Assembly: GCA_036169815.1 (NCBI GenBank)
Contig: JAVHOA010000037.1
Location: 1 to 18,353 of the forward strand
Direction of reading: 5' to 3'
Source of the DNA: Hydrocurvibacter sp036169815
GTDB lineage: Bacteria; Campylobacterota; Campylobacteria; Campylobacterales; Sulfurimonadaceae
Length of the DNA: 18,353 nucleotides
Position numbers and translations under genes: made by a program. Position 1 is the stretch's first letter. Every line of letters starts with the position of its first letter. Positions 1 through 7,532 of this stretch are shown here, one piece after another. The notes under the pieces were generated by a model that had not been told where the DNA came from, ran no database searches, and was given only the letters and a program-made list of their open reading frames with translations.

Positions 1-44
1 TTACATGTAAGGGATGTGTATAGTATTATGGCTTACATGTAAGC
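1..44. repeat. Two copies of the TTACATGTAA palindrome downstream of the EEP gene
   Basis: The 57 bases before the stop codon of the first gene hold two exact copies of TTACATGTAA, at 1-10 and 33-42. The second extends to a perfect 14-base palindrome, GCTTACATGTAAGC (31-44). They lie just beyond the 3' end of the minus-strand EEP gene. Either could form a short hairpin, but no run of T follows on the minus strand, so a terminator role is only possible. The first copy may extend beyond the window edge. No gene is seen in this stretch. Confidence 0.7.
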
Positions 45-57
45 GGTACTTTTATCT

Positions 58-1104
58 TTACTGATTATAATAAATACCTTGCATATCTTTGTCGCCTTCT
101 CCATTTTGCATAACACTAAATTTTGCTACAAGTGGGAGATGGTCTGAATAGCCTTTTCCTAGGTGTTTATGTGGTTTTCTTTTACTCATCTGCCATCTGT
201 ATGTTTGCTTACCATTCATGAGATATGCTGGTTCATAATTACTGATTGTTTTTCCATTGTAATAAAAATTTTTATTACTCAGAAGTGCAGGGGTGACGAT
301 GATGCTATCTATGGCTTCTTTTCGCTTTTTATATATGTAGCTGTAGCGTTTTTCTTGCTCTGTGTCATACCAAAGGTTATAAAGATAGCCTTTGAGTGGT
401 GTGATTGTATCAGCTGGAGTTGTGAGAGCTTTTGTCTGTAAAATATCATTGATACCTGTTTTTGAATTTGTATCATTGTGATGTTTGTCTATTTTTTTAT
501 TCTCTTCATAGTCAGAGTTGAAATCCCCTAAAAGAACTATATTTTTATCAAAGCCTATCTCTTGGACTCTATTAAAAAGTTTTTTGGCACATAAAATACG
601 TTCACTCTCTTTACCTGCTTTTGATTTCCAGTGATTTGTAAAGACGTAGAGCGCATTGCCATTGACATCAATTTTCGTCTCTAATATATTTCTATACCTG
701 TATGTTGCATTAATTGAAATCTCTTTTTTGTAAAGGATTTTATGTTTGCTTAAAATGCCTACTTTCACAGTGGTATTTTTGGCATCGGCTAGCGCAGAGT
801 AGTGATAATAGAGTCCATCTCTTTTGAGTTGGTTTTTAAGGTCCATAAACGCTGTGCGCGACTCTATCTCTTGGAGTGAAATAATGTCAGGATTGATATC
901 TCGAATCACTTGAGAGATATTTTTTAGCTTCGTTTCATAGTTTTTTTGGTTCCACTGCGAAGGGCTATTTGGAATATACTCTTCATATTCAAATCCAGAT
1001 TTTTTAAGATCAAAGAGATTTTCCACATTGTATGTTGCTATTGTTATCACATTTTCTCCAAAAGATACCGAAATTATGAGCAGAAAAAAGAGTACAAATC
1101 TCAT
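58..1104 (-). CDS. Exported endonuclease/exonuclease/phosphatase (EEP) family protein
   Basis: This 348-residue protein has the fold-defining motifs of the Mg2+-dependent EEP (DNase I/exonuclease III-like) superfamily in the right order: YNVEN (25-29), LQEIE (77-81, metal-binding Glu79), NHW (157-159), GDFN (193-196), ID (265-266) and a C-terminal SDH (320-322). These are the metal-binding and catalytic positions of phosphodiester-cleaving enzymes. A hydrophobic N-terminus (residues 1-16, ending SFG before Glu17) looks like a signal peptide, so the protein is probably periplasmic or secreted. The ATG directly follows the TAG stop of the upstream peptidase (TAGATG), with no good Shine-Dalgarno sequence of its own, which suggests translational coupling. 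The superfamily also contains phosphoinositide and sphingomyelin phosphatases, so nucleic acid as substrate is an inference; an extracellular nuclease used for scavenging is the likeliest role. Confidence 0.85.
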   Translation of the reverse strand: MRFVLFFLLIISVSFGENVITIATYNVENLFDLKKSGFEYEEYIPNSPSQWNQKNYETKLKNISQVIRDINPDIISLQEIESRTAFMDLKNQLKRDGLYYHYSALADAKNTTVKVGILSKHKILYKKEISINATYRYRNILETKIDVNGNALYVFTNHWKSKAGKESERILCAKKLFNRVQEIGFDKNIVLLGDFNSDYEENKKIDKHHNDTNSKTGINDILQTKALTTPADTITPLKGYLYNLWYDTEQEKRYSYIYKKRKEAIDSIIVTPALLSNKNFYYNGKTISNYEPAYLMNGKQTYRWQMSKRKPHKHLGKGYSDHLPLVAKFSVMQNGEGDKDMQGIYYNQ

Positions 1105-3051
1105 CTACTTGATGCCATTGAGCCTTAAAAGATTTTTAACATCAGGTTCTCTTTGCATCAAATCTACAAAAAGTTTTTGCATGCTTTGGCTTCCACCTCT
1201 TTGTAGAACTGTTTTGAGATATTTTTGCGCTGTTGGAGAACCAAATATTCCCTCATCGACAATTTGAAAAAAAGTGTCTGCGCTGAGAACTTCTGCCCAT
1301 TTATAACTATAATATCCAGCAGCGTACCCACCTGCAAAGATATGTGAAAATCCATTTTGAAATTTATTGTACGCTGGTGGCAGGATAAGCGCTGTTTTTT
1401 CTCTAATTGAATCGAGGAGATTTTGTACTTCATTTGTAGTGTAGGGCTGCATATGTAGTTTAAAATCAAAAAGTGAAAACTCTAACTGACGCAACATTGA
1501 GAGTCCGGATTGAAAGTTTTTGGAAACGATAAGTTTCTCAATCATCGTATCTGGTATGACTTCGTGCGTGGTATGATGTTTGGCAAATAGTTTTAAAACT
1601 TTTGGTTCGTAAGCAAAATTTTCTAAGAGCTGAGAGGGAAACTCAACTGCGTCCCATTCGACTCCATTGACTCCGCTCACCTCATTTTCATTGACCTCAG
1701 AGAGTATATGATGAATGGTGTGCCCCATCTCATGAAAGAGTGTGACAACATCATCATGACGAAGCAAAGAGGGTTTATTTTCACTAGAAGCGGGAAAATT
1801 ACACACTATAAATGCAGACGCCAGCGCTTCTTTTTTATGTTCATCTTGACAGTGTGATTGCCAGTTATGCATCCAAGCGCCACCTTTTTTATGCTTTCTT
1901 GCTTCAAGATCCATGTAGATTCTAGCACAAAGTGTATTATCAAGATAGACATCATATGCTCGAGCTTTTTCATGCCACAAAGGGAGTACAATCTCTTTAC
2001 ATGTAAGGCCAAAGAGTTTTTCTAAAAATTCAAATAAACCATTTACGACAGATGTTTGCTCAAAGTAGGGTCTATAAAGCTCTTCATCAATATCGTACTG
2101 TGCACGTTTTAAAAGTTCACTATAGAAGGCAATATCGTAACTGTTAATCTCTTCTTGGGTGATCTTTTTGAGCTCTTCTAACTCCATTTTTGCTTGATTG
2201 ATGGAGGCATCTGTAAGTGTTTGGAGAAATGTAATCACTTGCTCTGAAGAGGGTGCCATTTTTGATGCGATAGAGTATTCACTGTAGTTTGCAAAGCCTA
2301 AAAGATTTGCCATTTCATATTTCAATTGTAAGAGTTTTTCTATAATTTTGGCATTTTGTGGCGCTCTTGTTGTGTATGCTTTATAAAGTTTTTCTCGTAT
2401 TGCTTGATTTTTTCCATAAGTCATATAGGCAATATATGTTGGCATTTGCAAGTTGAGTTTATATTTTATTGTACCATTATCATCAAATTTTAGATCTTCA
2501 ATGTCGCTTTGTGGGACACCATCTAAATCTTGTGGCTCAACGATAAGCTCGTATTCATTTGTGGCATTGAGGAGATTTTGTGAAAAATCATTTGAAAGTC
2601 CATTGATTTGTAGATGGATAGCTTGGAGTTTTTCTTTGGTCGTATCATCTAAATGTGCACCGCTGAGTTCAAAATTTTGAATATTTAACTCGGCGACTCT
2701 TTTTTGCTCATCATTGAGACTCTCATTTTCATAGATTGTTTTGATTGCTTGATAGATGGCAAGGTTTTGACTAATCGCTGTTGAATATTCTGTCAAAATA
2801 GGCAAAGATTTTGCATAAATCTCTTGTGTTTTTTCAGAGTTTTGCACTGAATTTACATGCGATAAAGGGGTAAAAAAATTATCGAGTCGCTCATCCATCA
2901 TCTCAAATGGTTTGATAAAATTGGCAAAATTCTTCTCTTTTATTCCTAAAAGATCTTGAACTGTTTGATTGTTTTTATTGATAATGTGTGTCAAATCTTC
3001 AATAAATGTGTCTAAATTGATCGCAAAATCTAAAAATTTTTTCTCGTACAT
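1105..3051 (-). CDS. M3-family zinc oligopeptidase, oligopeptidase A (PrlC/OpdA)-like
   Basis: This 648-residue cytoplasmic metallopeptidase has no signal peptide. The zinc site is clear: HEMGH at 440-444 with the third ligand Glu470 in VEFPSQ, the spacing expected for family M3 (thimet oligopeptidase/OpdA). The N-terminal half (about 100-210) has the helical pattern of oligopeptidase A, including FELSG (127-131) followed by a region resembling the 'SxxFSxNxLxATN' segment. Such enzymes degrade short peptides released by proteolysis, including cleaved signal peptides. E. coli OpdA is slightly longer (about 680 residues). The ATG at 3051 lies inside a near-copy of the TTACATGTAA palindrome, with only a weak GGA eight bases upstream. 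It is first in a two-gene unit with the EEP gene and diverges from pyrH. An exact TTACATGTAA at 1997-2006 encodes residues LTCK (349-352). PepF (M3B) is an alternative label, but M3A fits better. Confidence 0.88.
   Translation of the reverse strand: MYEKKFLDFAINLDTFIEDLTHIINKNNQTVQDLLGIKEKNFANFIKPFEMMDERLDNFFTPLSHVNSVQNSEKTQEIYAKSLPILTEYSTAISQNLAIYQAIKTIYENESLNDEQKRVAELNIQNFELSGAHLDDTTKEKLQAIHLQINGLSNDFSQNLLNATNEYELIVEPQDLDGVPQSDIEDLKFDDNGTIKYKLNLQMPTYIAYMTYGKNQAIREKLYKAYTTRAPQNAKIIEKLLQLKYEMANLLGFANYSEYSIASKMAPSSEQVITFLQTLTDASINQAKMELEELKKITQEEINSYDIAFYSELLKRAQYDIDEELYRPYFEQTSVVNGLFEFLEKLFGLTCKEIVLPLWHEKARAYDVYLDNTLCARIYMDLEARKHKKGGAWMHNWQSHCQDEHKKEALASAFIVCNFPASSENKPSLLRHDDVVTLFHEMGHTIHHILSEVNENEVSGVNGVEWDAVEFPSQLLENFAYEPKVLKLFAKHHTTHEVIPDTMIEKLIVSKNFQSGLSMLRQLEFSLFDFKLHMQPYTTNEVQNLLDSIREKTALILPPAYNKFQNGFSHIFAGGYAAGYYSYKWAEVLSADTFFQIVDEGIFGSPTAQKYLKTVLQRGGSQSMQKLFVDLMQREPDVKNLLRLNGIK
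1997..2006. repeat. TTACATGTAA palindrome inside the oligopeptidase gene
   Basis: This is an exact 10-base palindrome within the coding sequence. Read on the minus strand with its flanks it supplies codons CTT ACA TGT AAA, residues L349-T-C-K352. The same peptide, in the same frame, is produced by the copy in kdsB. Confidence 0.75.
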
Positions 3052-3054
3052 GTA
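3047..3054. repeat. TACATGTA palindrome at the oligopeptidase start codon
   Basis: This is a one-mismatch member of the palindrome family (GTACATGTAA, 3046-3055). Its central ATG (3051-3049 on the minus strand) is the start codon of the M3 peptidase, so any protein or modification acting on the site would touch the translation start. Confidence 0.5.
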
Positions 3055-3197
3055 AGCATTCCATTCTTTTTTAAGTTGTTTGTATATTGTATCTTATCTG
3101 CTCTAAACTCCTATTAAATTCTCCAAAATAGATTGTGTAAAAGAGTTTTTAAAGCCACATTACTATATACTTGCGAGATTTTATATAAGGGTATTTT
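3052..3197. promoter_or_regulatory. Divergent promoter region, oligopeptidase operon / pyrH operon
   Basis: This 146-base gene-free region separates two divergent transcription units. On the plus strand TATACT (3166-3171) is a plausible -10 box, giving a start near 3178. AAGG (3187-3190) sits 7 bases before the pyrH ATG and is its ribosome binding site. On the minus strand TACAAT (3086-3091) is a plausible -10 box for the oligopeptidase, with a leader of about 28 bases. Neither has a recognisable -35 box; Campylobacterota sigma-70 promoters often lack one and have T-rich upstream sequence instead. Confidence 0.5.
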
Positions 3198-3908
3198 ATG
3201 ACCAATAAGCGTGTATTAGTAAAGTTCTCTGGAGAAGCGTTGGCTGGAGAAGCTGGACATGGTATTGATACCAAGATTTTAAAGTATATTGCAGGTGAGA
3301 TTAAATCTTTAGTCAATGCTGGCATTGAAGTAGGTATTGTCATCGGTGGTGGCAATATTATTCGCGGAGTGACTGCAGCACAAGATGGGATTATCAAGCG
3401 TACATCTGGAGATTATATGGGAATGCTTGCAACGGTCATTAATGGCGTTGCGATGCAAGAAGCGTGTGAATATACTGGATTGCAAGTTCGTATGCAAACC
3501 GCTATCAAAATGGAGCAGATTGCAGAACCCTATATTAACCGCCGTGCGGTGCGCCATCTGGAAAAAGGGCGCGTAGTAATTTTTGCAGCTGGAACTGGGA
3601 ATCCATTTTTTACAACAGATACGGCAGCTACATTGCGTGCGGTTGAAGTTGGTGCTTCGATGATTATTAAAGCGACAAAAGTAGATGGTGTTTATGATAA
3701 AGATCCAAATAAATATCCAGATGCCATGAAGTTAGATATCTTGACTTATGATGAAGCCTTAAATGATCATATTAAAGTTATGGATGACACATCAATTGCT
3801 CTTGCAAAAGAGAATAAGCTTCCAATCGTTGTGTGCGATATGTTCAAAGCGGGAAATCTGCTTGATATTATCAATGGAAACACAGCAAACTGTTCCATAG
3901 TAAAATAA
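3198..3908 (+). CDS. pyrH: UMP kinase (uridylate kinase)
   Basis: PyrH phosphorylates UMP to UDP with ATP, a cytoplasmic step of pyrimidine nucleotide synthesis; the enzyme is a hexamer of the amino-acid-kinase fold, unrelated to adenylate kinase. The 236 residues are close to the usual length (241 in E. coli). Visible motifs are VKFSGEAL (8-15, phosphate-binding Lys9), the glycine-rich GGGNIIRG (50-57), GDYMGMLATVING (71-83, nucleotide site), the Arg-rich INRRAVRHLEKG segment (113-124), GTGNPFFTTDTAA (132-144) and KVDGVYDKDP (161-170, ATP side). It leads the run pyrH-rpoZ-spoT-tyrS-NMO-amidase and is preceded by AAGG at good spacing. The ATG is supported by that site and by family alignment. 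Confidence 0.97.
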   Translation: MTNKRVLVKFSGEALAGEAGHGIDTKILKYIAGEIKSLVNAGIEVGIVIGGGNIIRGVTAAQDGIIKRTSGDYMGMLATVINGVAMQEACEYTGLQVRMQTAIKMEQIAEPYINRRAVRHLEKGRVVIFAAGTGNPFFTTDTAATLRAVEVGASMIIKATKVDGVYDKDPNKYPDAMKLDILTYDEALNDHIKVMDDTSIALAKENKLPIVVCDMFKAGNLLDIINGNTANCSIVK

Positions 3909-3930
3909 AAAAACAATTAAAGGATTTTAA

Positions 3931-4143
3931 ATGAGAGTAGAAGAATTAACAGCAAAAGCACTTGCGATATCAGGCGTAGATAGATATGTTTTAGCACTTG
4001 CAGTTGCAAAACGTGCAGATGAGATTTTAAATGGAAGTCCAAGCAAACTCAATATCGATCCAAAATCGATTAAAGCGACAGATTTGGCATTAATGGAATT
4101 AGCAGAGGGCCTTGTAGTAATTAAAGGCTTTGAGAAAAAATAG
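3931..4143 (+). CDS. rpoZ: DNA-directed RNA polymerase omega subunit
   Basis: This small 70-residue protein has the omega signature: an N-terminal helix with EELTAKALA followed by DRYVLALAVAKRADEI (17-32), and the TDLALMELAEG helix near the C-terminus (50-60). Omega binds the beta' subunit, helps core enzyme assembly and in many bacteria forms part of a ppGpp binding site on RNA polymerase. It is followed at once by spoT, an old and widespread rpoZ-spoT pairing. AAAGGA (3919-3924) lies six bases before the ATG. The 22-base gap from pyrH holds no terminator, so it is cotranscribed. Confidence 0.96.
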   Translation: MRVEELTAKALAISGVDRYVLALAVAKRADEILNGSPSKLNIDPKSIKATDLALMELAEGLVVIKGFEKK

Positions 4144-4157
4144 TTTAAAGTTGATTT

Positions 4158-6311
4158 TTGAACCGATTAGATATAGAAAAGATTAAACATTTTCATAGTG
4201 TTGACACAGCAGTAGAGTATCTTTTTAAGCAGATTGAACCATCACCAAAACTTCGCGAAGCACTCAGCTTCGCCATCAAAGCTCATGAAACACAGTTTCG
4301 TAAAAGTGGCGAACCATACATTATTCATCCTATCTTAGTCGCTTCCATTGTTGCAACAATCACAAATGACGAGTCAATGGCTATTGCTGCACTTTTGCAT
4401 GATGTTGTTGAAGATACACAAACAACTATCATAGATATTGAAAAAGCTTTTGGACATGATGTTGCAAATCTTGTAGAGGGACTCACGAAAATCGATCTCA
4501 TTCGTGATGCAGAGTTGATTCCATCCTCTTCTGATGAAAAACTTATTGTTTCAGCGCTTTCATTTCGAAAAATGCTTGTTGCAAGTATTCATGATGTGCG
4601 CGTATTGGTGGTTAAACTTTGTGACAGACTCCACAATATGCTTACCTTAGATGCGCTAGCTCCTCACAAACAGCACAGAATTGCAGAAGAGACTTTGGTC
4701 GTTTATGGACCCATTGCCCATAGACTTGGAATCTCATTTTTAAAAAATATTCTTGAGGATTTGAGTTTTTCCTATCTTTTTAGAGAAGAAAAACACTATA
4801 TTGATAACTATTTAGACACAAATTATAGAGAGCTTGAGATTAAACTAGAAGAGTTTAGACAATCTGTTTCAAAGCTTTTAATACAAAATGGGTATTGCGA
4901 AGATGATTTTGAGATACTTGGCCGCGTAAAACACAAATACTCTATTTATTTAAAGATGCAAAGAAAAGGAATCTCTATTGATGAAGTGCTTGATCTTCTA
5001 GCCATTCGTGTTCTTGCTAAAAACGGGATTGACTGTTATAAAATTTTAGGGATTATTCATCTGCATTTTAAACCTTTAGCTTCTCGCTTTAAAGACTATA
5101 TCGCCATCGCAAAAGAGAATGGCTATCAAACGATTCACACTTCGGTGTTTTTTAATTCTGCTATTTTTGAAGTGCAAATTCGTACATACGAGATGCATAA
5201 AACTGCGGAATATGGCATTGCAGCACATTGGAAGTATAAAAATGGCGGCAATGAAATAAGTTTGGATTGGTTGAAAAATCTTCAGTACCAAAATGAATCG
5301 GTTGAAGATTTTTATGAGATGATAAAAAATGATCTTTACAGTGATGAGATTAGTGTTTTCTCGCCAAAAGGGGATGCTTTTACTCTGCCAAGAGGTTCTG
5401 TTGTTTTAGATTTTGCTTATTTCGTGCACACAAAAATTGGTGATTGTGCCGTTTCTGCACTTGTGAATAAGGAAAAAGTCTCTCTGCTTAGTGAGCTAAA
5501 AAATGGTGATATTGTAAAAATTATCTCAGATAAAGATGTTATTACACGATGTAGCTGGATTGATGCTGTCAAAACTTCGCGTGCAAAATCAGCGATGAAG
5601 GCACTATGCAACTCAAAATTTAAGCACATAGATGCCCTAACAAGTGTGAGTATTATCGCCACGATTATGGATTTAAACCATTCAAGAGTAGAAGAGTGGT
5701 TTATAGAACACAATTGTGTTGATGCAAAACTAAGAATTCCAAATGATGCGGCACAGCTCAAAGAGACAGTGACAAAGTATGTTGAAGCTTTAAGCGACAA
5801 TCAGCGTTTTAGTAATTTTTTAACGCGAAGAAAATTCAAATTTAAAGAGTATATCAATCAAGGCGTCAAAGTCATTAGCAATAAATCGATTAATGGCTTG
5901 ATTTTTGATTATTGCTGCCATCCAAAAATGAGCGATCCCATTGTTGGAATTTTGCATGGCTCAAAAGTGCATGTTCATCATAAAATGTGTCAAAATGCAC
6001 TGCAACTGATTAAAGAAAATGCGCCAATGGTCTTTGTAAAGTGGGAAGATAAAAAAGTTTATCATTACCATATTATTGTCAGTTTACAGAGTGAAAAGGG
6101 TGCTTTGGCAATTTTTTTAACCTATCTTGCGAAGCTGGATATCGACATTATAAGTATTGCTTTGGGAAAAGAGAGAGTCGATCATGTGCATTATTGCGAG
6201 ATTGATTTTCACTCACTAGAAGCAAATATTTATCAGCTCCAAGGTAAAATTGAGAAAAAAGTTAAAGTCATCAATCTAATCCGAACGGATGACGCATATA
6301 AAAGAGATTAA
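4158..6311 (+). CDS. spoT: Bifunctional (p)ppGpp synthetase/hydrolase SpoT/RelA (Rsh), TTG start
   Basis: This is a long RelA/SpoT homologue of 717 residues that makes and degrades (p)ppGpp in the stringent response. The HD hydrolase domain is intact: IIHP (55-58), HDVVEDT (81-87) and LCDRLHN (154-160). The synthetase domain has FKDYIAIAKENGYQTIHT (311-328) and EVQIRT (338-343) with catalytic Glu338. A TGS domain follows from about 397 to 460 (ISVFSPKGDAFTLPRGS), and an ACT-like domain closes the protein (about 640-710). Both catalytic sites look intact, so it is probably the only long Rsh in the cell, as is usual in Campylobacterota. The start is a TTG (4158): an in-frame TGA lies at 4152 and no ATG occurs before the conserved region. 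AAAG (4147-4150) is the likely, rather weak, ribosome binding site. Only 14 bases separate it from rpoZ. Confidence 0.95.
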   Translation: MNRLDIEKIKHFHSVDTAVEYLFKQIEPSPKLREALSFAIKAHETQFRKSGEPYIIHPILVASIVATITNDESMAIAALLHDVVEDTQTTIIDIEKAFGHDVANLVEGLTKIDLIRDAELIPSSSDEKLIVSALSFRKMLVASIHDVRVLVVKLCDRLHNMLTLDALAPHKQHRIAEETLVVYGPIAHRLGISFLKNILEDLSFSYLFREEKHYIDNYLDTNYRELEIKLEEFRQSVSKLLIQNGYCEDDFEILGRVKHKYSIYLKMQRKGISIDEVLDLLAIRVLAKNGIDCYKILGIIHLHFKPLASRFKDYIAIAKENGYQTIHTSVFFNSAIFEVQIRTYEMHKTAEYGIAAHWKYKNGGNEISLDWLKNLQYQNESVEDFYEMIKNDLYSDEISVFSPKGDAFTLPRGSVVLDFAYFVHTKIGDCAVSALVNKEKVSLLSELKNGDIVKIISDKDVITRCSWIDAVKTSRAKSAMKALCNSKFKHIDALTSVSIIATIMDLNHSRVEEWFIEHNCVDAKLRIPNDAAQLKETVTKYVEALSDNQRFSNFLTRRKFKFKEYINQGVKVISNKSINGLIFDYCCHPKMSDPIVGILHGSKVHVHHKMCQNALQLIKENAPMVFVKWEDKKVYHYHIIVSLQSEKGALAIFLTYLAKLDIDIISIALGKERVDHVHYCEIDFHSLEANIYQLQGKIEKKVKVINLIRTDDAYKRD

Positions 6312-6326
6312 AAAGTTAGGAAGAGA

Positions 6327-7532
6327 ATGATACAAGAGGCTTTAAGAGAGATAAGACGCGGAACTGCCGAGATTATCGATAATGAAAGAATTGAAAATTT
6401 AGTAAAAAATTTTTATGAAAACGCGCAGACATACACGGTGAAAGCTGGTTTTGATCCAACTGCGCCTGATCTGCATCTTGGACACACTGTGTTGCTACAG
6501 AAATTGGCAATTTTTCAGAAATATGGAGCAAAAATACAGTTTCTTATCGGAGATTTTACAGCTCAAATTGGAGATCCAACCGGTAAAAGTGCGACACGAA
6601 AAACACTGAGTGGGGCAGACATAGAAGAGAATGCAAAAAGTTATAAAGAGCAAGTCTTTAAGATTTTAGATCCAAGTAAAACAGAAGTAGTTTTTAACTC
6701 AGCGTGGATTAACACCCTTGGTGCTGCTGGAATGCTCTCTTTGACGACGACGTTTAATGTGGCACGAATGCTTGAACGTGATGATTTTGAGAAAAGATTT
6801 AAAAGTGGAACTTCGATCTCTATTAGTGAATTTATCTATCCACTGCTCCAAGGGTATGATAGCGTGCATCTGCAAAGTGATATTGAAATTGGCGGAACAG
6901 ATCAGAAATTTAATCTTTTGATGGGAAGACATTTGCAACGTGCGTATGAGATAGGAAAAGAGCAAGCCGTTTTGATGATGCCAATTTTAGAAGGCTTAGA
7001 TGGCGTACAAAAGATGAGTAAATCTTTAGGGAACTACATCGGCGTTAGTGAAGATCCAAATGCAATGTTTGGAAAAATTTTAAGCATCTCTGATGTTTTA
7101 ATGTGGCGCTACTATGAACTTTTGAGTTCAAAAACTTTAGATGAAATCCAAGCCTTACATGTAAGCGTTGAAAACGGTTCTTTGCATCCTAAAAAAGCAA
7201 AAGAGGATTTGGCATTAGAAGTCATAGAACGATTTCACTCAAAAGAGGCTGCGCTTCAAGCCAAAGCTGAGTTTCAAAAAGTACATGCAAATCATGAAAT
7301 TCCTACTGAGATGGAGACTTTTAACCTTCAAGAATCTCCAATATGGATTGCCAAAGCCTTAGTTGAGTGTAAACTTTCTCCTTCTACTTCTCAGGCACGG
7401 AGAGATATTAAGCAAGGTGCTGTTAAAATTGATCAACAAAAAGTAGAAGATGACCAACTGCAGTTGCAAAGCGGTGAGTATATTTTACAAGTCGGTAAAA
7501 GAAAGTTTGCAAGAGCAAGGGTGATGTTATGA
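6327..7532 (+). CDS. tyrS: Tyrosyl-tRNA synthetase
   Basis: This class I aminoacyl-tRNA synthetase charges tRNA-Tyr. Over 401 residues it shows the HIGH-type motif HLGH (50-53), GDFTAQIGDPTGKS (75-88), the tyrosine-binding EFIYPLLQGYDS region (168-179), GGTDQKFN (189-196), the KMSKS loop exactly (229-233) and a C-terminal S4-type RNA-binding domain (about 340-400). The HLGH variant and length place it in the TyrZ-like branch common in Campylobacterota. AGGA (6318-6321) precedes the ATG by five bases. Its TGA overlaps the ATG of the next gene (ATGA, 7529-7532). An exact TTACATGTAA at 7155-7164 encodes the LHV of LHVS (277-280), in a non-catalytic linker. Confidence 0.97.
   Translation: MIQEALREIRRGTAEIIDNERIENLVKNFYENAQTYTVKAGFDPTAPDLHLGHTVLLQKLAIFQKYGAKIQFLIGDFTAQIGDPTGKSATRKTLSGADIEENAKSYKEQVFKILDPSKTEVVFNSAWINTLGAAGMLSLTTTFNVARMLERDDFEKRFKSGTSISISEFIYPLLQGYDSVHLQSDIEIGGTDQKFNLLMGRHLQRAYEIGKEQAVLMMPILEGLDGVQKMSKSLGNYIGVSEDPNAMFGKILSISDVLMWRYYELLSSKTLDEIQALHVSVENGSLHPKKAKEDLALEVIERFHSKEAALQAKAEFQKVHANHEIPTEMETFNLQESPIWIAKALVECKLSPSTSQARRDIKQGAVKIDQQKVEDDQLQLQSGEYILQVGKRKFARARVML
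7154..7165. repeat. CTTACATGTAAG palindrome inside tyrS
   Basis: This is an exact 12-base palindrome within tyrS. It is read in the frame TTA CAT GTA AGC (residues 277-280, LHVS), a frame different from the copies in the oligopeptidase gene and kdsB. Confidence 0.75.

Noticed and set aside
31..44. The 14-base palindrome as a proven intrinsic terminator for the EEP gene
   Set aside because: There is no T run after it on the minus strand, so it is kept as a repeat only.
2853..2860. TTTACATGC as another palindrome copy
   Set aside because: Only one half matches; it is not symmetrical.
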